In this document: one piece after another, positions 43,050 through 50,676 of the stretch
Numbering within the stretch: the stretch's first letter is position 1
Layout: the number at the start of each line of letters is the position of its first letter
Source: Actinomycetes bacterium
GTDB lineage: Bacteria; Actinomycetota; Acidimicrobiia; Acidimicrobiales; Palsa-688
Reading direction: 5' to 3'
Assembly (NCBI GenBank): GCA_021808665.1
Contig: JAKBBA010000007.1
Coordinates: 34,420 to 98,419, forward strand
Length of the DNA: 64,000 nt
Made by a program: the position numbers and the translations under genes
Notes under the pieces: model-generated
Told to the model about the DNA's origin: nothing
What the model saw: only the letters and a program-made list of their open reading frames with translations
Databases searched by the model: none

Positions 43050-43889
43050 TCAGCCCCCCTGCTCACTAGCCGCAGCACCAGGAGCCCGAGGTGACCTGGC
43101 CCAATGTGTCGCAGGCGCCGTGCGCTCAGCGGTCACCTCCCAAAGCTTTATACCCCCGAGTATCCCAGCCGAGTTGTCGACGACGCTAACCCCGTCGGGC
43201 AGGTCGCTTCCGAGGCGGGCGGAGTTGCCTCCGCCGACATAGCAGTGATCGAAGAATGTGAGGGCCCTGAACGTCTCCACTGCTTCGAGAACGTGAACGA
43301 GCCACTTCTTGTTACCCGACTTCTTGCGGGCGGCCTCCCCGACGACGTCGTTGTAGCTGCGTCCCTTCTTAAAAGGGTGGTGGGCGAACTCCAGGTGAGG
43401 CTCCAGTTGGCCCTCGTAGAAAAGGGCTGTCCCCAGGCCAGTTCCCAGCGTGAGCACCAGTTCTAGTCCCTGGCCTTTTATGACCGCCGCACCCTGTAGG
43501 TCGGCATCGTTGGCGACCTTCACCGGTTTGGATGTCGCCTTCTCCAACGAGGCAGCGAGATCGAAATGCTCCCAAGCGGAGACGAGATCCGCGTCTGGCT
43601 GGCCTCCAGGGCCTTCGGGGGAGATGAAGTGAGGCGCCGAAAGTATCCTCCCGTCACGCACCATGCCGGGGAAACCGACGGAGACACGGTCGAAGCCGGG
43701 TAGTGGCTTGATCAACTCTTCCAGAACGGTTACGAGCTTGTCTGGCGGCAGTGGATAAGGGGTGTCGCAACGCACACGGTCGTGCTCCATGTTGCCAGCG
43801 CCGTCGAGCACCGACGCCTTGAGTCCCGTTCCGCCGATGTCGATAGCAAGAGTGTCAGGAGAGGATCGGCTAGTTATGGAGGTGGCCAC
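43050..43889 (-). CDS. ppgK: ROK-family kinase, polyphosphate glucokinase type
   Basis: Sugar kinase of 279 aa with phosphate loop LAIDIGGTGLKASVLDG, VSVGFPGMVRDGRI, VANDADLQGAAV (catalytic Asp), and LVLTLGTGLGTALFYEG. The insert LEFAHHPFKKGRSYNDVVG resembles actinobacterial polyphosphate glucokinases, which phosphorylate glucose with polyphosphate and/or ATP. The zinc-binding Cys cluster of typical ROK repressor/kinases is absent, as in PpgK. The C-terminal tail (about 20 residues) is low-complexity. Confidence 0.85.
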   Translation of the reverse strand: MATSITSRSSPDTLAIDIGGTGLKASVLDGAGNMEHDRVRCDTPYPLPPDKLVTVLEELIKPLPGFDRVSVGFPGMVRDGRILSAPHFISPEGPGGQPDADLVSAWEHFDLAASLEKATSKPVKVANDADLQGAAVIKGQGLELVLTLGTGLGTALFYEGQLEPHLEFAHHPFKKGRSYNDVVGEAARKKSGNKKWLVHVLEAVETFRALTFFDHCYVGGGNSARLGSDLPDGVSVVDNSAGILGGIKLWEVTAERTAPATHWARSPRAPGAAASEQGG

Positions 43890-44019
43890 AAGGCGAGACT
43901 ACGCGAGCGGTCGGGATACTACCAGCAAAGTTGCCAAAAAAGAGACTCTTGGCCCTAGGCATAAGCTTGCCGATGGGTAGAGAATATGGTTGTCAGGTTT
44001 TAGGTGCAGAGGTGTAGAG

Positions 44020-44388
44020 ATGACTCCAGATGCGAGACTGAGCGCCGCCGAGCGTGCCGCTTTGGCCGATCTCGAAGCAGCCGCGCTGGCCGATGACCCT
44101 GTCTTCGCGTCGCGCCTCAGAGGTTCCCCGGCGTCCGAAGCCATGCGTGCGGCGTCCTCGGCTCGGCTCTTGCTGCGACGCGGTTGGGTCAAGTTGCTGT
44201 GCGTCAGGTGGTGGGGACTGGTGATGCTGGTGGTAGGTCTAGCGGCGGTGACCGGCGGTCTTGCGGTCTCCCTTGCTGTCTCCCTCGCCGGTACGCTGCT
44301 GTCGGGCGTGGGTCTTAGAGTTCTTGCCGAGATAGTCGTCGACCGCAGCACGCGGCGAGGAGTCGGTTCAGACCAACCCCTGGGTTAG
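44020..44388 (+). CDS. DUF3040 small membrane protein
   Basis: Actinobacterial DUF3040 protein of about 122 aa from ATG 44020. The conserved N-terminus LSAAERAALADLEAAALADD followed by PVFASRLRG is the family signature. Two adjacent hydrophobic helices follow (about 62-100: WWGLVMLVVGLAAVTGG and AVSLAGTLLSGVGL). Function unknown. The family is nearly confined to actinobacteria, which supports the taxonomic guess. Confidence 0.85.
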   Translation: MTPDARLSAAERAALADLEAAALADDPVFASRLRGSPASEAMRAASSARLLLRRGWVKLLCVRWWGLVMLVVGLAAVTGGLAVSLAVSLAGTLLSGVGLRVLAEIVVDRSTRRGVGSDQPLG

Positions 44389-44406
44389 CTCGGGGTGGCA
44401 TGCGGG

Positions 44407-44445
44407 CCTCGGCGGCTATCAGAAGCCGTCAGCCGTCAGCCGAGG
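44407..44445. terminator. Inverted repeat between DUF3040 gene and export operon
   Basis: CCTCGGC (44407-44413) and GCCGAGG (44439-44445) are perfect 7-nt arms between two convergent genes; the right arm lies in the last codons of the export-operon protein. The loop also contains a short tandem repeat of AGCCGTC. No T run. Confidence 0.35.
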
Positions 44446-45031
44446 GCGCTGTCGCTCTTACAGCGGTGGCGTTTACAGTCCCTCCAGTTCCTGCCGTTCC
44501 TGACACGGTGACGGTGTCGCCGATCTTTAGACCGGCGAGGCTTGAGCTCGAAGTGACGGTCACAGTGGTAGACGGTCCTACGTCGACTTTGACGATCTGA
44601 CCTGCGGCGTTGCTGATCTCTAAGACGTTACTGGCGACGTCTATGACGGTGCCCGATGCGACCGGAGCTCCTCGCGTGCCACCCGTCGTAGCGCCGCCAG
44701 TACCGCCTCCAGCTCCCAACCCGCCACCGAACCCGCCGGCTCCGGTTCCGAGGTTTCCGGCGGCTCGTAACGCAGCGAAGCGGCTGGCTAGCGCCGACGC
44801 AGCACTCGACGTGCCGGTGCCGTGGTGGCGCTCGGCTACCACGCCGCCCCAGAAACCCCCGCCGAGCGCCAGCACCAAGACAAGTACGCCTGTCAGGTAG
44901 CGGACGCGAAGAGCTTTGGCAGCTTCGGGCAGGGCCCATTCGTCGTCGGGGTCGTCTGGGTGGATGACTACCACCGGCACCTGGGTCGTGTCGGGGATCG
45001 GCACCGGCTGTGTGGGGTCGTCTGGCTGCAT
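44429..45031 (-). CDS. Membrane-anchored DUF5666-like protein of the export operon
   Basis: Protein of 200 aa. An acidic, proline-rich N-terminus (MQPDDPTQPVPIPDTTQ) is cytoplasmic. A single helix follows (about 47-66, LTGVLVLVLALGGGFWGGVV), then an external Gly-rich linker and a small beta domain with GTVIDVASNVLEIS, VDVGPSTTVTV and LKIGDTVTVSG. This beta pattern resembles DUF5666/OB-like domains. It is the last gene of the MacAB-like operon, 48 bp after the permease, so it is likely an accessory subunit. Confidence 0.7.
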   Translation of the reverse strand: MQPDDPTQPVPIPDTTQVPVVVIHPDDPDDEWALPEAAKALRVRYLTGVLVLVLALGGGFWGGVVAERHHGTGTSSAASALASRFAALRAAGNLGTGAGGFGGGLGAGGGTGGATTGGTRGAPVASGTVIDVASNVLEISNAAGQIVKVDVGPSTTVTVTSSSSLAGLKIGDTVTVSGTAGTGGTVNATAVRATAPSADG

Positions 45032-45079
45032 CTGGGTTGTCTTCTCCTCGCCTGCCCTAGAAATTCCCGGTAGGCCCTG

Positions 45080-46315
45080 CTACTCGTACCTGAGCGCGTC
45101 GACTGGACGGAGTGACGCGGCGCGGTTCGCCGGGTAGAACCCGAAGAACACGCCGACGGCGACGGCGACCACGAAAGCCTCCACCACCGACGTGGGCGTC
45201 GCGACCGGCTTGACCCCAACGATCTTGAAGCGGCTGCCGATCAGCCCGACCGCCACGCCTGCCAGCCCACCCAAAAGCGAGAGCAGGACCGCCTCAGTGA
45301 GGAACTGGCCGAGAATGGCTCCGCGCGGGGCTCCAATAGCCTTGCGGATCCCGATCTCCCTGGTTCGCTCGGTGACCGTGACCAGCATGATGTTCATGAT
45401 CCCGATGCCACCGACGAGCAGGCTGATAGCAGCCACGGCGCCGAGCAGCACCGTGAACGTGGAGGTGGTGGACGCCGAGGTGGACAGCAGGGATTGCTCG
45501 TTGATAACGAGGAACGGAAGGTTCGCTACGGTCGTCTGATTGGCGGATGCAAGAATGTCGGACGCCTCGGCCTCGGCGGCGTCGACGCCCTTGGAGTTCT
45601 TGGCTTGGACGATGATCTCGTTGAAGTTGTTGGTATATCCCGTCAGGAGGCCTTCGGCGGTTGTGTAAGGGATGATCGCGACGTTGTTGGGATCAGCCCC
45701 GGTGGTGGAGCCTTTCGAAGCGAGGACCCCGATAACCTGGAACTGAGCTTCGTTCCTTCCTTCCGTTACGAAGATCTCGGTCCCGATCGGATTGGCTCCG
45801 GTCGGGTAGAGATTCGACAGGAGGGTCTGGCCTATCACCGCCACCTGGGCTGAGCTGGCGACGTCGGAGGCGTCGATGGAGCGCCCGGCTTCGACGGTGT
45901 AGTCCTCGGCTGGCAGGTAAGTGGGGCTGGTGGCGGTCACGGTGACCGTCGTGGAGGCAGCCTGGTAGCTTGCCGTCACAGAAGCGCTCAGCACGGGAGA
46001 AACCGAGAGGATGTCGGGCGCCTGGTTCGGGTCTGACATCGTTTTGAGGTCGGCGGCAGTGATAGTCGCCGCCTGGGTTTGGGTGCCCGTGGTCGCCGGT
46101 CCGCGGCCGAATCGCCCCCGATTGGTGATCGTGATCGTGTTCGTGCCCAGAGCTTTGATTCTGTTTTGGACGGATATCGACGATCCGTTGCCGACGGCCA
46201 CCAAGATGATCACTGCCCCCACGCCAATGAGGATCCCAAGGACCGTCAAAGCTGAGCGCAGCTTGTTCGCTGAGAGGCCCCTTAGGGCCGTCGTCATGTA
46301 AAGGAGGATCGTCAT
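45080..46315 (-). CDS. MacB-like ABC transporter permease
   Basis: Permease of 411 aa with the MacB/FtsX layout: one N-terminal helix (LTVLGILIGVGAVIILVAVG), a large external domain of about 220 residues, and three C-terminal helices with VGGIGIMNIMLVTVTERTRE and IGIRKAIGAPRG, the family coupling motif. The ATPase is encoded separately upstream with a 4-bp overlap. It likely drives export or mechanotransmission from the membrane surface, not classic transmembrane pumping. Confidence 0.92.
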   Translation of the reverse strand: MTILLYMTTALRGLSANKLRSALTVLGILIGVGAVIILVAVGNGSSISVQNRIKALGTNTITITNRGRFGRGPATTGTQTQAATITAADLKTMSDPNQAPDILSVSPVLSASVTASYQAASTTVTVTATSPTYLPAEDYTVEAGRSIDASDVASSAQVAVIGQTLLSNLYPTGANPIGTEIFVTEGRNEAQFQVIGVLASKGSTTGADPNNVAIIPYTTAEGLLTGYTNNFNEIIVQAKNSKGVDAAEAEASDILASANQTTVANLPFLVINEQSLLSTSASTTSTFTVLLGAVAAISLLVGGIGIMNIMLVTVTERTREIGIRKAIGAPRGAILGQFLTEAVLLSLLGGLAGVAVGLIGSRFKIVGVKPVATPTSVVEAFVVAVAVGVFFGFYPANRAASLRPVDALRYE

Positions 46316-47094
46316 CGGCCGGCGGCCATCTCAGCGTGACGGGAACCGACTTGGGTCGTCTCGTCGGAGACGACCAGACCGTCGCGCAGGCGCACGGTGC
46401 GCTTCGTCCGCTCCGCTATGTCTGGCTCGTGGGTAATGAGCACCACAGTGCGACCGGCTCGGTTGAGCGACTCGAACACGTTCATCACCTCGTCGCTGGA
46501 GTGGCTGTCAAGGTTACCTGTCGGCTCGTCGGCGAGGATGAGCGCTGGGTTGGTGACCAGCGCTCGGGCGACGGCCACGCGCTGCTGCTGGCCTCCTGAC
46601 ATCTCGTTTGGCAGGTGGCCGGCGCGTGCCGACAAGCCGACAAGGTCCAAAGCGGCCAGCGCGCGCTCGCGCCGTTCCTTGGCGTGAACGCCGGCGTAAA
46701 GCAGCGGCAGTTCGATGTTCGCGAGAGCTGACGTCCGTGGTATCAGGTTGAAGCTTTGGAACACGAAGCCGATCTTTCGGTTACGGACGCGGGCGAGACG
46801 GGTCTCGTCTAGACCGCGTACGTCGACGCCGTCGAGCCAGTATCGGCCGCTAGAAGGTACGTCGAGGCATCCGATTATGTTCATCATGGTCGACTTGCCC
46901 GAACCTGATGCACCCATGATCGCGACGAACTCTCCGCGTTCGATGACCAGGGATACACCGCCGAGGGCGTGCACCTCGGAGTCGCCCATCTGATAGGTGC
47001 GGGTGACGTTTCGCAGGGCGATCACCGGCGGAGTGGGGCGCTCCCCGGCGGGGAGTGTGGAAAAGTTTGCGGTCACTGGGCTATCCGAGGCCAC
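46312..47094 (-). CDS. ABC transporter ATPase, MacB/LolD type
   Basis: ATPase of 260 aa. Walker A MGASGSGKSTMMN, Q-loop VFQSFNLIPRTSAL, signature MSGGQQQRVAVARALV, Walker B ALILADEPTGNLDS and H-loop VVLITHEPDIA are all intact. The IIGCLDVPSSGRYWLDG segment is typical of MacB/LolD/FtsE-like ATPases. It overlaps both neighbours (14 bp and 4 bp) in the export operon. Confidence 0.95.
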   Translation of the reverse strand: MASDSPVTANFSTLPAGERPTPPVIALRNVTRTYQMGDSEVHALGGVSLVIERGEFVAIMGASGSGKSTMMNIIGCLDVPSSGRYWLDGVDVRGLDETRLARVRNRKIGFVFQSFNLIPRTSALANIELPLLYAGVHAKERRERALAALDLVGLSARAGHLPNEMSGGQQQRVAVARALVTNPALILADEPTGNLDSHSSDEVMNVFESLNRAGRTVVLITHEPDIAERTKRTVRLRDGLVVSDETTQVGSRHAEMAAGR

Positions 47095-48622
47095 CGGCTA
47101 TGCCAGCCCGAGCTAACCCGCCGCCGAACCCGCCGGCTCGTGCGCCCACGCCGGTTGCGGAGGTGGAGCCGCCGGCCGTGGCTGTAACTGTCGGCTCGAC
47201 AACGACGTCCCCGGCCGATAGCCCGGCGAGGATCTGGGTGGTGGAGTCTCCCACCAGGCCGACCGTGACCGTCTTCGTCGTCTGCTTGCCGTTGGCGAGT
47301 AGGGACACCGTGGAGAACCGACCAGCTGTGGTTATGGCCGACGAGGGAAGTTCGAGCGCGTTGGACACTGAGGCTACGACGACCGCTACGGTTACGCTCA
47401 TGCCGTCTTGCACGGTGGCTGGCGGGTTGGTAAGGCTTATCGTGTCGTCATAGGTCACGACGTTGCTCACCACCGTCGGGTTAGGGTCGGTCTCGGTGAC
47501 CGTGCCAGACACGGTCGTGTTGGAAAGGGCGCTGAGGGTGACTGTCGCAGGCTGGCCGACTTTTATCTTCACGGCGTCAGCTTCGGGGAACCCTGCGACG
47601 ACCTGCAGGTTCCCGAGAGTCGCCAGGGTGAGGAACGCCGAGGAGGAGCTGCTAGAGCTCGACGACGAGCCGCTTGCAGTCGAGGTGCCTGAACCTGACG
47701 AGGTAGCCCCGGAGGCCGTGGAGCTAGCACCGCCCCCAGAAACCGTCTCGCCAACCGTGCCGTTCAATGTTATGACCGTTCCGGAGAATGGCGCCGTCAG
47801 GTTGGTCTCGGACAGGGCCTGCTGGTCGTTGCTGACAGTCTGTTGAGCTGTCGCCACCGCCGCCTCGTCCTGTGTGATGGACGCAGGATTCACGTAGCGC
47901 TTCGCTGCTATGGACAGGTTCTCCTGCGTGAGAGAATTCTGGGCGTTGGTGAGGGCGCTCTGATCCTGGTTGACGGTGTTGGTGTCAGTGGTCACCGCTG
48001 CGCACGGGTTTGAGGCAGAGGACCCCGTCGAGGACCCCGTCGAGGTCCCCGCGCCGCTCTGAGTCGGCGATCCGTGAGTTGACGTTGGGACGGTCGTGGT
48101 CGTGGTCGAAGTCGTGGTCGAAGTGTTGCACGATGCTTGGTCACTGGCCAGTTGGTTCTGAGCCGTGGTCAGGTTGGACTGAGCGGTGGAAATGTTCTGT
48201 TGGTCGATAGCGACGGTCTCGTTGTCTTGGGCTATCTGAGGGGGTGTCTCGTTGCCGGACTGGGCCAGGGCGAGGTTGCTCTCGGCGACGGCCAGTTGAC
48301 CTTCGGCGGCGGTCAGGGCTGTCTGAGCGCTGGTGGGGTCAAGCGTAGCGAGAAGTTGCCCTGCGACGACCTTCTCCCCGAGGGTGACACTGATAGAGCT
48401 AACCGTCCCTGAAGTGGCGAAAGCGACGTTCTCGTCCTGCGCAGGCGAGATGTTTCCAGACGCTGTCTCGGTCTGCTCGACGGTCCCCCTCGAAACCGTG
48501 GCGGTCCTGACAGCAGCGGTCGTCGCGGCCTTGTGAAACACGGTCGTGAGGCCAAAGTATGCGACGACCCCGATCGCTATCACCAGGGCACCGTTCACGA
48601 TCCACAGTCGGCGGTTCTTCAT
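47081..48622 (-). CDS. HlyD/MacA-family periplasmic adaptor protein
   Basis: Adaptor of 513 aa. An N-terminal helix (about 5-25) is followed by the lipoyl half-motif GTVSSISVTLGEKVVAGQLLA, and a long helical hairpin rich in Gln, Ala and Asn. The hairpin is interrupted by a Ser/Thr-rich insert with SGAGTSTGSSTGSS and two Cys. The second lipoyl half has LTAPFSGTVITLNG, then a Ser-rich loop (about 300-330), and beta-barrel domains. Inserts of this kind are unusual in MacA but I believe they occur in Gram-positive adaptors. It starts in a TGATG overlap with the lipoprotein gene. Confidence 0.9.
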   Translation of the reverse strand: MKNRRLWIVNGALVIAIGVVAYFGLTTVFHKAATTAAVRTATVSRGTVEQTETASGNISPAQDENVAFATSGTVSSISVTLGEKVVAGQLLATLDPTSAQTALTAAEGQLAVAESNLALAQSGNETPPQIAQDNETVAIDQQNISTAQSNLTTAQNQLASDQASCNTSTTTSTTTTTVPTSTHGSPTQSGAGTSTGSSTGSSASNPCAAVTTDTNTVNQDQSALTNAQNSLTQENLSIAAKRYVNPASITQDEAAVATAQQTVSNDQQALSETNLTAPFSGTVITLNGTVGETVSGGGASSTASGATSSGSGTSTASGSSSSSSSSSSAFLTLATLGNLQVVAGFPEADAVKIKVGQPATVTLSALSNTTVSGTVTETDPNPTVVSNVVTYDDTISLTNPPATVQDGMSVTVAVVVASVSNALELPSSAITTAGRFSTVSLLANGKQTTKTVTVGLVGDSTTQILAGLSAGDVVVEPTVTATAGGSTSATGVGARAGGFGGGLARAGIAGGLG

Positions 48623-49278
48623 CAGCCGGCTGCGGTGGTCGTCGTCGTAGACCTGGCAGGCAGAAGCGGCGCGCAGGCCGCCCTGGCGGCGGCGAACGCG
48701 GCGTTGGTAGTAGGAGCGCTACCCGAGGTGTTCGCCGTGGATGGGGCCGAACCGGTCGGTGTGGTCACACCGTGGGCACTCAGGCAGTTGCGGTATGCGG
48801 CGAACTGCGGGCTGTTGGCGCCACCGAAGGTTCCCCCGCCGGGAAGGTCGGATCGGCACGCTGTGAAAGCCGCTGAGTACTTGGAGAATGCGCCTCCCCC
48901 CGCCCCGCCGGCGCCGCCAGCAGCCCCGGCCCCGCTTCCAGTCCCAGCTGAGCCAGCCCCTGTTCCGCCAGGCCGGAAGCCTCGGCCGGCTCCGAAGGTT
49001 GTCGCCACACTCGCAGGAACCCCCTGGGCCTCCAAGCAAGAGGTGAATTTGGCCCGGCTGGCGCTGCTCGAAGCCCCCGCCGCCGGAGTCGTGGTAGCGC
49101 TAGCCGCAGCCGTGGTCGGCGACGAGGTCTTGGTAGAACCTCCGCCGCAGGCAGCGGCCAGAAGACTCAGACCCACAAAGCCTGCGGCGATCAGGACGCG
49201 ATGGTTGCCGTGCGGCCGGCTGGTCGGACCGGTTTGAAGACCCGTCTCGGTCGGTGAGAGGTTGGCCTGGGAACGCAT
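48622..49278 (-). CDS. Lipoprotein of the export operon, low-complexity
   Basis: First gene of the MacAB-like operon, 218 aa. A long N-terminal tail precedes a hydrophobic stretch VLIAAGFVGLSLLAAAC with a lipobox (LAAAC, Cys at about 44), so it is a predicted lipoprotein. The mature protein has Ser/Thr/Ala linkers around a helical unit FTSCLEAQGVPASVATTF, and a second similar unit YRNCLSAHGVTTPTG: two copies of a C-L-x-A-x-G-V motif. I do not recognise the family. By position it may bind the exported substrate or extend the adaptor. Confidence 0.7.
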   Translation of the reverse strand: MRSQANLSPTETGLQTGPTSRPHGNHRVLIAAGFVGLSLLAAACGGGSTKTSSPTTAAASATTTPAAGASSSASRAKFTSCLEAQGVPASVATTFGAGRGFRPGGTGAGSAGTGSGAGAAGGAGGAGGGAFSKYSAAFTACRSDLPGGGTFGGANSPQFAAYRNCLSAHGVTTPTGSAPSTANTSGSAPTTNAAFAAARAACAPLLPARSTTTTTAAG

Positions 49279-49506
49279 AAGTTCCTATAAACAGAGTCGC
49301 CCAGTCTGAAAGCTAACCTAGAAGATGTTTAAGTTTTGCTGAGAGACCGACTTATTTTCGGACTAAAAGGCGCTAATAAGACAAAAGCCAGTGTCGCAGG
49401 GGCGTTTCGGGTCGTATCCTCGGAGGCTAAGTCGAGGTGCCGGCCTTTTCTCCGGCTCCGGCCTCGGTAAAGACCGGCTCCGGCCTCGATAAAGATTGGA
49501 GAGACG
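49279..49506. promoter_or_regulatory. Divergent AT-rich region between export operon and sqdB-like gene
   Basis: Positions 49279-49390 are clearly AT-richer than the surroundings. On the minus strand a TATAGG box (49289-49284) lies 5 nt before the lipoprotein ATG, suggesting a leaderless export operon, though no good -35 box is seen. The plus-strand half holds a 22-bp tandem repeat listed separately, followed by a GGAGAG ribosome site before TTG 49507. Confidence 0.4.
49452..49495. repeat. 22-bp tandem duplication upstream of sqdB-like gene
   Basis: Two adjacent copies (49452-49473 and 49474-49495) of a unit starting CCGGCTCCGGCCTCG and ending TAAAGA, with one G/A difference. It ends 11 bp before the TTG start, so it lies in the 5' leader. 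It could be an operator pair or simple slippage duplication. Confidence 0.8.
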
Positions 49507-50676
49507 TTGAGGATCTTGGTGCTTGGAGGCGACGGTTACCTGGGGTGGCCGACCGCCCTCAACTTGTCGTCGGTCGGACACGACGTCGCCGTCGTGGACA
49601 ATTTCGTCCGGCGCCGGTGGGACGAGGAGCTCGGCGTGGACAGTCTCGTTCCTATCTTGAGCTTGGAGGAGCGCCTAAGGGCCTGGCATCGTTTGTCGGG
49701 GATCCGTGTCACGAGTTACGTCGGGGATCTCTGCGATGGTGACTTTGTCGCGTCTACTGTGTCCGACTTCGACCCGGATACTATCGTCCACTACGCAGAG
49801 CAAAGTTCCGCTCCCTACTCGATGCTCGACCGGGACCATGCGGTGTCCACCCAGGTCAACAACGTGGTTGGCACTTTGAACGTGCTCTACGCGATAGCCG
49901 AGCACAACAGAGACATACACCTAGTCAAGCTCGGCACGATGGGGGAGTACGGAACTCCGAACATCGACATCGAAGAAGGCTGGCTCGACGTCGAGCACCG
50001 TGGTCGCAAGGATCGTGTTTTGTACCCGAAACGTCCGGGGAGCTTCTACCATCTGTCTAAAGTCCACGACAGCCACAACATCGAGTTCGCCTGCCGGATT
50101 TGGGGGCTTCGCGCCACCGACTTGAACCAAGGAGTGGTCTACGGGCAGGAAACCGCTGAGACAGCGCTTCACCCGGACCTGGCCACCCGGTTCGACTACG
50201 ACGGCATCTTTGGCACAGTCCTGAATCGCTTCGCCATACAAGCTGTTTTGGGAACCCCGCTGACGGTTTACGGCACGGGAGGCCAGACCCGAGGGATTAT
50301 CAACGTGGTGGACACGGTCGCATGTATACGCCTAGCGGCCGAGAACCCCGCCGAGCCGGGCGAGTTTCGGGTTTTCAACCAGTTCACCGAGCAGATGTCC
50401 GTCCGTCACATAGCCGATACCGTTGCGGCGGCATGGCCGGGGGGATGCCAGATCGAACAAGTCGACAATCCCAGGGTCGAGATGGAATCCCACTACTACC
50501 GGGCTGCGCACACCGGACTTCTCGGTTTGGGCCTCACACCCCACCTGCTTAGTGAGACGCTCATCGGTTCGATGTTCGCGATCGTCGAGCGTCACAAGCA
50601 CCGGGTGATACCCGAAGCTATGCGCCCGACGGTGAAATGGCGTTCGACCAGCAGTGCCCTCGCCAACGCTAACTGA
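49507..50676 (+). CDS. sqdB: UDP-sulfoquinovose synthase
   Basis: NAD-dependent SDR enzyme of 389 aa that converts UDP-glucose plus sulfite to UDP-sulfoquinovose. Diagnostic SQD1/SqdB blocks are present: ILVLGGDGYLGWPTAL, VDNFVRRRWDEELG, HYAEQSSAPYSM, KLGTMGEYGTPNIDIEEG, and the catalytic FYHLSKVHDSHNI (Tyr-x3-Lys). NQGVVYGQETAET follows. Start is TTG 49507. The product donates sulfoquinovose to lipids in phototrophs and to glycans in some archaea. The sulfolipid transferase sqdX is not adjacent; instead a GT-C membrane transferase overlaps its 3' end by 23 bp. Confidence 0.9.
   Translation: MRILVLGGDGYLGWPTALNLSSVGHDVAVVDNFVRRRWDEELGVDSLVPILSLEERLRAWHRLSGIRVTSYVGDLCDGDFVASTVSDFDPDTIVHYAEQSSAPYSMLDRDHAVSTQVNNVVGTLNVLYAIAEHNRDIHLVKLGTMGEYGTPNIDIEEGWLDVEHRGRKDRVLYPKRPGSFYHLSKVHDSHNIEFACRIWGLRATDLNQGVVYGQETAETALHPDLATRFDYDGIFGTVLNRFAIQAVLGTPLTVYGTGGQTRGIINVVDTVACIRLAAENPAEPGEFRVFNQFTEQMSVRHIADTVAAAWPGGCQIEQVDNPRVEMESHYYRAAHTGLLGLGLTPHLLSETLIGSMFAIVERHKHRVIPEAMRPTVKWRSTSSALANAN

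Noticed and set aside
48010..48140. Possible short-repeat array in the adaptor gene
   Set aside because: The repeats encode a Ser/Thr/Pro-rich linker in frame; unit length and lack of spacers exclude CRISPR.
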